A stretch of DNA of 64,000 nt from an uncultured Saprospiraceae bacterium (GTDB lineage Bacteria; Bacteroidota; Bacteroidia; Chitinophagales; Saprospiraceae). Shown in pieces: positions 54,494-63,998 of the stretch. The stretch is from contig CALLFA010000027.1 of assembly GCA_937997635.1 (NCBI GenBank), positions 1 through 64,000 of the forward strand. The letters run 5' to 3'. How positions within the stretch are numbered: position 1 is the first letter of the stretch; every line of letters starts with the position of its first letter. The notes beneath the pieces are model-generated. The model worked only from the letters and a program-made list of their open reading frames with translations, was not told the DNA's origin and made no database searches. The position numbers were made by a program, and so were the translations under genes.

Positions 54494-56926
54494 CTATGGT
54501 TTTATGTCAGATACCATGGGCTTATTCTTCACATACTTTTCCAACCAAGTGTCTTGTTCCCACAGCATATGAAGAACAGACTCCCTTGCTGAATACCCGT
54601 GACTTTCCTTAGGCAACATGACTAAACGCACTGTCGCACCCAATCCTTTCAAAGCATTAAAGTATCGTTCAGACTGCATCGGGTATGTGCCAGAATTATT
54701 ATCTGCCTGACCATGAATGAGTAACAATGGTGTCTTCATTTTATCAGCATGCATAAATGGAGACATCGTATAATAGACCTCTGGTGACTCCCAATAATTT
54801 CTTTCTTCTGATTGAAATCCAAATGGTGTCAAGGTTCTGTTGTATGCTCCACTTCGTGCTATTCCAGCTGCAAACAGATCACTATGCGACAACAAGTTGG
54901 CAACCATAAACGCACCATACGAATGTCCTCCTACAGCAACTCTTTCTCTATCGACATAACCAAGATCATCAACGGCATCAATTGCAGCTTTAGCATTGGC
55001 AACCAATTGAGATCTGAAACTGTCGTTAGGCTGCTCGTCTCCTTCTCCTACAATCGGGAATGCTGTATCAGCTAAAACAACATACCCTCTCATAACCCAA
55101 TACAGTGGGGAACCATAATACGGAAATGTAAATTCGTTTGGTGAAGAAGTTACCTGACCTGCAGTACTCTTATCTTTATACTCTCGGGGATATGCCCACA
55201 TCAACATTGGCAATTTTTCTTTTTCATTCATATCATACCCTTCAGGTAAATACAAGGTTGCTGACAGATCAAGCCCATCTGCTCTCTTGTAATTAATGAC
55301 CTCTTTGTGCACATTTTGGATAGCCTTAAAAGGATTTTCAAATTGTGTAATCTGCTTAAGATTACCTGTATGTATGTTTCTCAAATAGTAATTAGGGTAA
55401 TCTGATTTTGATTCAATGCGTGACAGGATTAATCCTTGTTTCATGTTGATTGCAAAACTCAAGTCTTCATAAGTTGATATACCATCTGCATGGTAAAGCC
55501 TCTCTGTTTTTTTAGTTTTTAAATTATATGCGTCAACAAATGGTTTGACCCCTTCATCTGAAAACCCATTGCCTAACCTATATAACTTATCGCCATTTAA
55601 GTCTAAAACATATTGACCATATTCATTTCTTTTTTCCACGAAAGAACCTGGATCACTATATCTGTCTTGATAATTTCTATCATCGATGATTTCTGGGGTT
55701 TGCTTTTCATCACTTGGTGAAAAAATATAAGATTTAGTATTTCTTGTATTCCACCAATAATCATTAGCAATAGCGACATCGTCAGTACCCCACTCTATAT
55801 TGGAAAATCTATTCTTTAGTTTAATGAGAAAATCTTTCGGCCCATCAAATGGCGCTTCTTGTTGATAAACGGCATCTCTATACTCAAAGGCTTTATTTGC
55901 ATCTCCGCCATCTAAAGCTTCTGCCCAAACGAGGGTGGCTGGTTTATCTGCTCTCCATCTGTGATTCCTAGGCCCCATTCGTGTGGACATAAATCCTTTT
56001 GGTAAGTCTTCTATGAGTGGAACGTCTAGTATTGTGGTCACTAAATCGCCATTGGATTTATACATTTTAGTCGATGACGGGAATCTTCTATAAGGTACCA
56101 AATAAGAGAAGGGCTTGCTGACAGTAGTCGCCATAAAGTATTCTCCATCGGGAGAGAATGACATTCTACTATAAATAGAAGCTGGCATAAATGGCTGGCT
56201 CTCTCCTTTGAGATTTACTTTATATAATTCACAGGTTGCCAATGCTTCAAAGTTGGCCTCATCATTTTTGTTTTTCAGTAGATCCTGATATGTTCTGTTC
56301 TGGGCTTTTTTTCCTTCATTGACAGAAATCGTTGGCCCTGTAGGTACTGCTGTCTTTACATTAACAAGTGTTGGACGTTCTTTTGGCATCACCTTTATAA
56401 CTATTGTCTCACTGTCTTTCATCCAAGTAAATGGACTGCCCATATTTGCATTAAGATTATCTTCGGTTAACTTACTAAGATCACCGCTAAATATATTAAC
56501 TACCCATAGCTCCACGCCCCTCGTTGTCGTATGGGTAAATGCTATTTTCTGCTGATCTGGGGACATGGTAAAATTCGAAAGTCTGGCAGATTCTGGTAAT
56601 CCTTCGATTTTAGATTCTTTACCTGTTTTAATGTCCAATAAAGTGGCATCGTAATAATAACGTTGTCGACTGGAGATGTTAGTTATTGGATTTATTCTCA
56701 AGCCTGCTAATCTTAATTCTTCTTCCGAAAGTTCTTGTATCGATTTAAAAGACTTTCTGTAAAGTAACACTCCTTTAGTAGCTTCGGCGTTAATTCTAAG
56801 CCTAGGCGGCAGCGGTGCATCAGCCAATTCTAGTATGTCTTGATGTGGCAATTGATAGCCAAGATCAACTTGTGCAGTAAGTGAGGTTAGAAAAAATGTT
56901 ACAACGAGAAGAAATAAGTATCGCAT
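54494..56926 (-). CDS. S9 family peptidase, glutamyl endopeptidase-like (S9D)
   Basis: Start at ATG 56926 (MRYLFLLVVTF) gives a signal peptide ending at LTAQ. About 810 residues: a beta-propeller-type N-terminal region with DAPLPPRLRI and RPTLVNVKTAVPTGPTISVN, then alpha/beta-hydrolase with catalytic Ser in GGHSYGAFM, Asp in HGQADNNSG and His in KESHGYSAR. The overall pattern fits S9D glutamyl endopeptidases of chloroplasts and bacteria. Periplasmic peptide degradation is likely. Third S9 enzyme of the window. Confidence 0.86.
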   Translation of the reverse strand: MRYLFLLVVTFFLTSLTAQVDLGYQLPHQDILELADAPLPPRLRINAEATKGVLLYRKSFKSIQELSEEELRLAGLRINPITNISSRQRYYYDATLLDIKTGKESKIEGLPESARLSNFTMSPDQQKIAFTHTTTRGVELWVVNIFSGDLSKLTEDNLNANMGSPFTWMKDSETIVIKVMPKERPTLVNVKTAVPTGPTISVNEGKKAQNRTYQDLLKNKNDEANFEALATCELYKVNLKGESQPFMPASIYSRMSFSPDGEYFMATTVSKPFSYLVPYRRFPSSTKMYKSNGDLVTTILDVPLIEDLPKGFMSTRMGPRNHRWRADKPATLVWAEALDGGDANKAFEYRDAVYQQEAPFDGPKDFLIKLKNRFSNIEWGTDDVAIANDYWWNTRNTKSYIFSPSDEKQTPEIIDDRNYQDRYSDPGSFVEKRNEYGQYVLDLNGDKLYRLGNGFSDEGVKPFVDAYNLKTKKTERLYHADGISTYEDLSFAINMKQGLILSRIESKSDYPNYYLRNIHTGNLKQITQFENPFKAIQNVHKEVINYKRADGLDLSATLYLPEGYDMNEKEKLPMLMWAYPREYKDKSTAGQVTSSPNEFTFPYYGSPLYWVMRGYVVLADTAFPIVGEGDEQPNDSFRSQLVANAKAAIDAVDDLGYVDRERVAVGGHSYGAFMVANLLSHSDLFAAGIARSGAYNRTLTPFGFQSEERNYWESPEVYYTMSPFMHADKMKTPLLLIHGQADNNSGTYPMQSERYFNALKGLGATVRLVMLPKESHGYSARESVLHMLWEQDTWLEKYVKNKPMVSDIKP

Positions 56927-57118
56927 AATTGTTGAATTAATGGACACTTAAGATAGTAATTTAAATATTGAATCTTTCATTTACTACATGCATCATATAG
57001 GCTTTGAAATTCAGCTTCCTACGCCAGTCGCATTAAAAGAAATAGTACATTATGTGAATGGCAGACCCAGTTTAACACATTAAACAAGCTAAATCATACA
57101 TTTACTTAGCCTGCAAGC

Positions 57119-58663
57119 CTAATAGGCACTTCTTAAGGTGCTGCGCAATCGTCTCATGTATTCTTCTTGCAACCAATCCCTGAAGTTACGGGTGGTATTG
57201 TGTAGGCAATAGCTGTAGCGTCTAACCCTATCTGCAATGGCTTCGTCCAGTTCTCTTGCGAGCCCAAGAGCTTCCATTAGATCAGGTGTGTTTTCGATTA
57301 CCATTTGGGCATGTTGTTCGATGGATTGATCGATGACCACGGTCGGTTTCTGCTTTTTTGAGATGGCCTCTTTATATGCTGCCTTTATATCGAATTTGAG
57401 ATTCTTTGTATTTGGGAATTTTGCTTTTAACTCATCTGGCATTGTATACGTAAAGCGTCTTTCTATTTCTTCATCAGAAATCAGATTTTCTAAAAAGTGT
57501 TCAGGGTAATTAAAAATCAATTGCCAATCAACTTCTTCAGCCCATAATCCAAACCTGGCAGCATTATTACCTAAATCAATAACATCAAAGGTCTTTTTGC
57601 CCGGTATCGCTCTTGAGCCTCTACCAATCATTTGGTAATACAGCGTCAATGAACGGGTCGCTCTATTCAGAATGATGGATTCTATTGTGGGTTCATCAAA
57701 CCCTGTTGTGAGGATACTAACAGAAGAAATGATGGCTCCGTCCTTTTTCTTAAACCACTCAAGTATTTCTTTTCTTTGTTTTTTTGGTGTGGTATTGTCA
57801 AGGTGCCTTATGTCATATCCAGCTTCTTTGAAGGTATGATAGACATATTGCGATGTATTGATTCCGTTATTGAAAATGAGCGTCTTCTTCCCTTTTGATC
57901 TTTGTTCATAGGCATACAGGAGCTTATTCTGCATTTGCATGCCCGAATACAATTCTTCTGAAGATCGAACAGTGTAATCTCCATTGATGCCAATTTTCAA
58001 CTTATTGAGGCTGACATCGTAACTGAAGGTTGTTGCCTTAGCAAGAAATTCATTTTTAACCAAATAAGGTATTGAATGACCTATAATGAGTTCATGGTAG
58101 CTATCCTTAAGAGGTAATTTAAAATTAGAGCTGAGTGGCGTTGCTGTTACACCAAGGATGAAGCAGTGCTCAAAGTACTTGAATAATTTTCGGAAAGAGT
58201 TGTTGTGCGCCTCATCAATGATGACTAGCCCAATACTGTTTAACTCAAACTTCTTATCATAGAGTCTATTGTTCAACGTTTCGACCATTGCTACAAAGCA
58301 ATCGTAGTCACCTTGGTCTGGCAGTTCTTTTACACTACTATCGATAACTTTGTTGTCTACTCCGAATTCATTCAGCATGTTGTTGGTCTGACGACTCAAC
58401 TCAATACGATGAGTAAGAATAAGTACTTTCTTATTAAACTCCTTTATATACCGTCTTGCTATCTCAGAAAATATAACCGTTTTGCCTCCTCCTGTAGGTA
58501 GCTGATAAACTAGGTTATAGCTTGGTGGACAATTGTGAAATTTATCAAAAATCTTGATGAGATCTTCTTTCTGATAATCATACAACTCCTTTCCTTTCTG
58601 CACTTCTTTTGATTCCTTAATACTGCTCAATAGTATAAAATTAAGCCACGAAACTAAGCACAA
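57119..58663 (-). CDS. Superfamily 2 DEAH-box helicase
   Basis: Up to 514 residues. Helicase motifs in order: Q-like LYDYQKEDL, Walker A PTGGGKT (~62), TH(R) Ia, DEAHN, GVTATP, LIFNNGI, TTGFDEPTIES, and motif VI QMIGRGSRAIPG. It resembles the DEAD/DEAH restriction-type helicases (RadD-like family). No nuclease or methylase is adjacent. The start is unsure: there is no ATG before the Q motif, only TTG at 58663 or 58630 and a GTG before QKGKELYDY. Confidence 0.85.
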   Translation of the reverse strand: MCLVSWLNFILLSSIKESKEVQKGKELYDYQKEDLIKIFDKFHNCPPSYNLVYQLPTGGGKTVIFSEIARRYIKEFNKKVLILTHRIELSRQTNNMLNEFGVDNKVIDSSVKELPDQGDYDCFVAMVETLNNRLYDKKFELNSIGLVIIDEAHNNSFRKLFKYFEHCFILGVTATPLSSNFKLPLKDSYHELIIGHSIPYLVKNEFLAKATTFSYDVSLNKLKIGINGDYTVRSSEELYSGMQMQNKLLYAYEQRSKGKKTLIFNNGINTSQYVYHTFKEAGYDIRHLDNTTPKKQRKEILEWFKKKDGAIISSVSILTTGFDEPTIESIILNRATRSLTLYYQMIGRGSRAIPGKKTFDVIDLGNNAARFGLWAEEVDWQLIFNYPEHFLENLISDEEIERRFTYTMPDELKAKFPNTKNLKFDIKAAYKEAISKKQKPTVVIDQSIEQHAQMVIENTPDLMEALGLARELDEAIADRVRRYSYCLHNTTRNFRDWLQEEYMRRLRSTLRSAY

Positions 58664-58806
58664 TTAAAGGTTAAAACTAACTATACAGCAGAAGATTTTA
58701 AAAAAACTTTTGAAATGTTAATTAGTAACCTATCTGTAAAAAAGATTGGTTAAAATATACCAAAGCTCAACTACGTTTATGAATCATCTTTTGCAGCTTC
58801 ATTTAC

Positions 58807-59466
58807 CTAGTGGGTTCCGTGCGTTTCCTTCAGCAAGTGTGGGAATTTTGCTTTGAAACGATTTAACCTTGGAACAGAAACAGAGCGTATGTACGGCTGA
58901 TTTGGATTCAATCGTTCGTAATCCTGATGGTAGTCTTCAGCATCATACCAGGCTGTAAACATCACAATTTCAGTAACGATTGGCGCATCAAACATTCCGC
59001 TTTTACTCAATTCAGCAGTGAAGTTTTCAGCAATTGTTTTCTCTTCATCATTGCGATAAAAGATTGAGGATCTGTAATGTGGACCTCTATCAGGACCTTG
59101 TCTGTTTAAGGTTGTTGGATCGTGCGAACCATAGAATACTTCGACTAATGTTTCATAGCTAATGACTTCAGGGTCATAGTATACTTTTACGGCTTCAGCA
59201 TGTTTGGTTAATCCGCGAGAAACATCTTTATACGTAGGATTTTTTGACTCTCCACCAGAATATCCTGAAATCACTTCAGAGACACCGCGTACTGATTCGA
59301 ATACAGCCTCTACACACCAGAAACATCCACTAGCGAAGTACGCAACTTCTTGTCCATCAACTTGTTCATGGATCACTTTATTTTTTTGCTCTTGAACGAC
59401 GGCATTTGCTTTATTCGTCGAGCAGGCGTTGAAAGCAAGAAATGTGATAAGAACGGCAATTTTCAT
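58807..59466 (-). CDS. msrA: Peptide methionine sulfoxide reductase MsrA, lipoprotein
   Basis: 219 residues. Signal peptide with lipobox FNAC (Cys15), then MsrA domain with catalytic Cys in SGCFWC (Cys48, Cys51), SGYSGGES, and HDPTTLNRQGPDRGPHYRS. It repairs (S)-methionine sulfoxide, here probably on envelope proteins given the lipid anchor. It starts 11 nt after the stop of the second acyl-CoA dehydrogenase, so it belongs to that leftward transcript. Confidence 0.92.
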   Translation of the reverse strand: MKIAVLITFLAFNACSTNKANAVVQEQKNKVIHEQVDGQEVAYFASGCFWCVEAVFESVRGVSEVISGYSGGESKNPTYKDVSRGLTKHAEAVKVYYDPEVISYETLVEVFYGSHDPTTLNRQGPDRGPHYRSSIFYRNDEEKTIAENFTAELSKSGMFDAPIVTEIVMFTAWYDAEDYHQDYERLNPNQPYIRSVSVPRLNRFKAKFPHLLKETHGTH

Positions 59467-59477
59467 CTTTATTTATA

Positions 59478-60581
59478 TTAATAATTATTCAAGACAGCAT
59501 ATTTGTCCAAATGGTAATTATAATCACCTAATGTTTGTTGCGAAACTCTTGCACGTTTTAGGAAAAAACCGATCTCTTCGTCGTCTGTCATACCTATTCC
59601 ACCATACATTTGTATCGCTTCGTTGGATACGAGCTCAGTTATTTGGCCAACTTTCGCTTTTGTCATGCTTGCCAAATGTGCTAGATTATCTGCATTTTGG
59701 TCTATTGCTTGCAAAGATTTAATCACTAATGATTTACAAAGTTCTATTTCACAATACATATGAGCGGCCCTATGTTGTAAACTTTGAAAGCTTCCTATAG
59801 AGACACCAAATTGTTTTCTTTCTTTTAAATAGGCTACTGTCCTGGAAAAAGCTTCTTCCATACTGCCCAGCATTTCTGCAGATAAGCATATACGGGCAAT
59901 ATCAAGACTCCTATCTATGATGGTTTTCCCATCACCGGGTAATCCAATCATGTCTAACACAGAAGCATTGTCAAAAGTAACAGTTGACGCATTGCGACTA
60001 TCCATCATAATGTGCCTCTCCACATGTACTCCTGCTCCTTTAGCATCAACCACATAGACGCCTAGACCTGAGTCTGAGGAAGCTGTTACTAAGAAAACAT
60101 CAGCAATATGACCATCTAGGACAAACTTTTTGCTTCCTGACAATTTGTTATCGACTACTTTGGTATTCGCTATATGCGGACTATGGATATTCTTTTCTTC
60201 AAAGGCAACTGCGAAAAGACGCTTGCCTTCACATATATCAGAGATGTATTTTTGCTTTTGTTCAGAGGAACCAAACTCGTTGATCACGGTACCAGCCAAT
60301 ACAACCGTCGACATCAAGGGAGATGCAGTTAAAGTTTTTCCAGACTCGTACATAATTTGTCCCAGACCTGTATACCCAAATTGAAGGCCACCATATTCTT
60401 CTGGAAAGACGAGTCCTGACCATCCCATCTGGACCATTTCCTCCCATACGCGTTTGTCGTAGCCATCTGCATTCTTTTCATCTCTTAATCGCCGCAAAGC
60501 TGATACAGGCGCATTACCATTAAAGAATTCTTTCGCCGAACTTTTGAGCATTTGCTGCTCTTCACTTAACACTAAAGCCAT
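59478..60581 (-). CDS. Acyl-CoA dehydrogenase, small subunit type
   Basis: 367 residues, acyl-CoA dehydrogenase fold: N-terminal helical domain (LSEEQQMLKSSAKEFF), middle beta-domain (LFAVAFEEK...), and C-terminal helices with the FAD segment RKQFGVSIGSFQSLQHRAAH and QMYGGIGMTDDEEIGFFLKR. It sits 3 nt after a second, different acyl-CoA dehydrogenase. Adjacent pairs of this size often form heterotetramers in sterol or branched-acyl degradation; whether this pair does is inference. Confidence 0.88.
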   Translation of the reverse strand: MALVLSEEQQMLKSSAKEFFNGNAPVSALRRLRDEKNADGYDKRVWEEMVQMGWSGLVFPEEYGGLQFGYTGLGQIMYESGKTLTASPLMSTVVLAGTVINEFGSSEQKQKYISDICEGKRLFAVAFEEKNIHSPHIANTKVVDNKLSGSKKFVLDGHIADVFLVTASSDSGLGVYVVDAKGAGVHVERHIMMDSRNASTVTFDNASVLDMIGLPGDGKTIIDRSLDIARICLSAEMLGSMEEAFSRTVAYLKERKQFGVSIGSFQSLQHRAAHMYCEIELCKSLVIKSLQAIDQNADNLAHLASMTKAKVGQITELVSNEAIQMYGGIGMTDDEEIGFFLKRARVSQQTLGDYNYHLDKYAVLNNY

Positions 60582-60584
60582 GAT

Positions 60585-61772
60585 TTATTTTTTTGGTAAT
60601 CCTAAGATATGTTTTGAAATAATGTTTAATTGAACTTCTGATGTTCCACCTTCTATGGAGTTTGCCTTCGTTCTGCAAAAATCTCTAGCCGTTTTACCGT
60701 CTTCGTATTCTTCCCCCCACACAAGATTATCAAATCCTCCAGTGCTCATCATCAGCTCATATCGACGTTTGTTCATCTCCGTACCATAATACTTGAAAAA
60801 AGAGGACTTGGCACCCGGAGGAGAACCAGCTTTCGCTTCATCCAAAGCACGTTCTAATGTAAAATTAAATGCAGCTTCGTCTATTAACCATTGAGCTGTT
60901 TTAATTCGATTGACAGGATCTGCAAGGACACTATCTTCAATGCCTATAGATTCTATGGCGTATTCGTCAAGCGTTTTATCCATTTTGGCAACATTGCCTA
61001 TCATGCTTCTTTCATGGGTAAGCAAATACTTGGCTATGTTCCATCCTTCATTCTCTACACCTACCAGATTTTCTTTCGGTACTTTGACATTATCAAAAAA
61101 TGTCTCGCAGAAAGGAGAACTGCCACTGATCAATTTTATAGGTCGTGTACTGACACCTTCAGATTTCATATCAATCAGCAAGAAACTTATGCCAGTATGC
61201 TTAGGTGCGTTTTTATCTGTTCGTACCAAACAGAATATTTTATCAGCATAGTCAGCGTATGACGTCCACACTTTTTGTCCATTAACCAAATAATGGTCTC
61301 CTTTATCTTCGGCAGATGTTTGCAATCCCGCTAAATCACTCCCCGCGCCTGGTTCGCTATAGCCTTGGCACCACCACATTTCGCCTCTTGCGATTTCAGG
61401 TAGGTATTGTAATTTTTGTTCTTCGCTACCAAAGCCGAGCAATGCAGGCCCTAACATGTGAATACCAAAGCTAAACAACGGAGATCTGGCACCAATTTTT
61501 GCCATTTCTTCTTTTAGCACTTTGTATTCTGATTTAGATAGACCAGCACCACCATATTCCTTATTCCATCGAGGGACAGTCCATCCTTTATCTCTCATTC
61601 TCTCAAACCAAAGTTTCTGATCTTCCGAATGAAATGTGGGATTCCTGCCACCCCAAAAATAATCTTTGAATGTTTTGACAGGTGATCGCATGGACTGTGG
61701 ACAATTTGCCTCTAACCATTCTCTTGTTTCAGAGCGGAAAGCATCAATATTGACTTGAGTTGCTGTTGACAT
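60585..61772 (-). CDS. Acyl-CoA dehydrogenase, large subunit type
   Basis: 395 residues. N-terminal RDKGWTVPRWNKEYGGAGLS, middle domain WWCQGYSEPGAGSDLAGLQT (FAD and substrate contacts), and C-terminal NSIEGGTSEVQLNIISKHILGLPKK. This is the FadE-type layout. It is the first gene of a leftward set with a second acyl-CoA dehydrogenase and msrA. No thiolase or hydratase is adjacent, so the acyl substrate is unknown. Confidence 0.9.
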   Translation of the reverse strand: MSTATQVNIDAFRSETREWLEANCPQSMRSPVKTFKDYFWGGRNPTFHSEDQKLWFERMRDKGWTVPRWNKEYGGAGLSKSEYKVLKEEMAKIGARSPLFSFGIHMLGPALLGFGSEEQKLQYLPEIARGEMWWCQGYSEPGAGSDLAGLQTSAEDKGDHYLVNGQKVWTSYADYADKIFCLVRTDKNAPKHTGISFLLIDMKSEGVSTRPIKLISGSSPFCETFFDNVKVPKENLVGVENEGWNIAKYLLTHERSMIGNVAKMDKTLDEYAIESIGIEDSVLADPVNRIKTAQWLIDEAAFNFTLERALDEAKAGSPPGAKSSFFKYYGTEMNKRRYELMMSTGGFDNLVWGEEYEDGKTARDFCRTKANSIEGGTSEVQLNIISKHILGLPKK

Positions 61773-61820
61773 AGTTTATATTTTATGTAATTGAAACATG
61801 TACTTCGACAAGTGTATTTC

Positions 61821-61828
61821 CAAAATTA
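61821..61828 (-). promoter_or_regulatory. -7 box for the acyl-CoA dehydrogenase operon
   Basis: On the minus strand TAATTTTG matches TAnnTTTG exactly, predicting a start ~42 nt before ATG 61772. The -33 element is not evident. Confidence 0.4.
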
Positions 61829-61858
61829 CTTTAAATTGTACTTATATATGACTAAATC

Positions 61859-62041
61859 ATGAGCGATTCCATTGACAAAAATCAAAAACAAACTGACGAT
61901 TTCTATTTTGAAGATGGATTACTTGTTATGACGGAGCAATTCCACTTAAAGCGAGGATATTGTTGTGGCAATACATGCAAACATTGTCCATTTGATCATG
62001 AGAATGTCCTGACTAAGCAGCCTTTTCAAAAGGTAAGGTAA
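61859..62041 (+). CDS. Small Cys-rich DUF5522 protein
   Basis: 60 residues. An acidic/aromatic lead (DDFYFEDGLLVMTEQFHLKRG) precedes the Cys cluster GYCCGNTCKHCPFDH, which matches DUF5522 and could bind zinc or iron. Function unknown. ATG start at 61859. Its 3' end overlaps the convergent histidine kinase gene by 29 bp. Confidence 0.83.
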   Translation: MSDSIDKNQKQTDDFYFEDGLLVMTEQFHLKRGYCCGNTCKHCPFDHENVLTKQPFQKVR

Positions 62042-63998
62042 TTTCAAAAGTTGTTCCTTTGCCTACATTAGAAGAGCAACTAATTTCACCTTCATGTTTA
62101 TCTATGATCTCCTTTACAATTGTCAATCCGAGACCGGTTCCTTCATATTCGTCCTGACAATGAAACCTGGAATATGGCATAAACATCTCTTTGTGAAAAT
62201 CTTCGCTAATCCCAATACCATTATCCGTCACAGAAACTTTTATTTTGTCGTTTAAGTGAACAACATCTATTTCTATAACAACTGGTTTGTCCTTAAATGA
62301 GAATTTTAAAGAATTATTCAGAAGATTTGAAAACACTTTTTTAATCTTTTGTCTATCACCATATATTGTTTGATCGTTTGCATTAATTTTTATGGTGCCG
62401 AGATTGCGTTTGATTTCAAAGTCAAGGTCTTCTTTTATTTCTGAAATCAATGGGCCTAGTTCAAATGTCGAATGGTTTATGACTTGCGAATTGACTTTAG
62501 CATAATCCAATAAGTCTGTGACGAGATTAAACAATCGACTCGACGCATTTTCAATAATCGTCATGTATTCCAATGACTTGGGACTTAGCTTGTCCTTGTT
62601 TTTCATCTTAAGCAAACCAGTGTAACTGCTGATGGACCTAAGTGGTGTTTTCATATCATGCGATGCTAGGTACGCGAACTGCTCAAGTTTAATATTTGAA
62701 TCTATATAGTTTTCTAATTCTACATTTTTTACTTTTAGTTGTGAAGTAAGATCTGCGTTCTCATTCTTGATTTTAAGCAAAAGAAAAATAAGACCAAGCA
62801 TGAACACAGCTAATAAAGAAAGAAGACTAATGGTTTCAAATCGTCTATTAGAAAGTTGTTTGTAGAATTGCTCAGAACCCCGAAGATTTTCATTCTGCTT
62901 AGCAATTGACTTTTGTTCAGTCAAAAGAATATTATTTTTAGCTTGTTCAGAACTGATTACATTGGTAAGTGAATCATACTTCACATAATGAAAAAGTGCT
63001 TTTTCATAGTTTTCAGACGCCTTATATGCTTTACTAACCAACAAATGCACATTATTCCCTCGTATTTTTGATTCAGATTCTTCAATTTGATTGACTAATT
63101 CCAAACCAGTATCTATGGCTGATCCATAATCACCTTTGTCAAATTGGATATTCAAAAGCATTAGTTTAGCATCTAGTATATGCTCAATATTGTTTTCTTG
63201 AATAGAAAGCTTCAATGCTTTTTGAGTATATTCTAAGGCTTTATTTAATTGATTCTTTTCGATGTTAATGTCTGCAATTATGATATATAACCCATTCAAA
63301 ACATCATACCCAACTGCTTCTTGTATTGCCTTTTTTTCAGGTAGAATTTTTAAAGCCTCTTTGACTATGGTTTCTGATTTTTTAAGGTCACCTTGCTTTT
63401 TGTATAAAGCAGCAGTCATCCTCATATAGTTTGCCCGCTCAAACGTGTCAAGAGAACCTATTTCTTCTGATAATATTTGATTATAGTATACTAAGGATTG
63501 TTCTTGGTCGCCTGCAAGCTCATATGCTTTCGCTATATTAGCTTTAGTCACAACCGACTCGATAAACAAATCATTTTTTTCATTAATCAATAGAGCTCGA
63601 TGGAAATAATCAATTGCAAGATCTAAAGCGCCTTTTTCACCGTGCAAAATACCCAGTAGGCTTAAGGTTCTGCTTGAATCTGCGTAGCTCTCTGTATACT
63701 GCAATGCCTGTTGAATAAAAGAAATAGCTTCATCGGCTTCACCCCAATTGCTGAAATAAAGTCCTCCCAAATCCTTATATAAATTGTAAAGTTCTTCATT
63801 GTCTTCGTTTTGAAAATCACAATCAATTGCTCTATTTGCGTATTCTTTAGATCTCTGTTTGTCGTGAACTGCAATCTTCTTTGCAATCTCAATATTAATC
63901 TTTATACAACTAGCTTGATCCAGCAATTCTAAACTATCCCTTATGCTTACGCTCAAACTGTCATAGGATATCCCAGCACAGGTTTTAGGAAACCAAAT
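62013..63998 (-). CDS. TPR-containing sensor histidine kinase, 5' end missing
   Basis: The frame is open to the right edge; the TTG at 63956 is not a credible start and the signal peptide is missing. About 380 residues of TPR repeats (for example EADEAISFIQQALQYTE, NKALEYTQKALKLS) would lie in the periplasm. One transmembrane helix follows (ISLLSLLAVFMLGLIFLLL), then a coiled coil, H-box (ASHDMKTPLRSI), N box (NLLNNSLKF), DNGIGIS and GTGLGLTIVKEI. No response regulator is adjacent on this side. Confidence 0.9.
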   Translation of the reverse strand: MWFPKTCAGISYDSLSVSIRDSLELLDQASCIKINIEIAKKIAVHDKQRSKEYANRAIDCDFQNEDNEELYNLYKDLGGLYFSNWGEADEAISFIQQALQYTESYADSSRTLSLLGILHGEKGALDLAIDYFHRALLINEKNDLFIESVVTKANIAKAYELAGDQEQSLVYYNQILSEEIGSLDTFERANYMRMTAALYKKQGDLKKSETIVKEALKILPEKKAIQEAVGYDVLNGLYIIIADINIEKNQLNKALEYTQKALKLSIQENNIEHILDAKLMLLNIQFDKGDYGSAIDTGLELVNQIEESESKIRGNNVHLLVSKAYKASENYEKALFHYVKYDSLTNVISSEQAKNNILLTEQKSIAKQNENLRGSEQFYKQLSNRRFETISLLSLLAVFMLGLIFLLLKIKNENADLTSQLKVKNVELENYIDSNIKLEQFAYLASHDMKTPLRSISSYTGLLKMKNKDKLSPKSLEYMTIIENASSRLFNLVTDLLDYAKVNSQVINHSTFELGPLISEIKEDLDFEIKRNLGTIKINANDQTIYGDRQKIKKVFSNLLNNSLKFSFKDKPVVIEIDVVHLNDKIKVSVTDNGIGISEDFHKEMFMPYSRFHCQDEYEGTGLGLTIVKEIIDKHEGEISCSSNVGKGTTFEITLPFEKAA

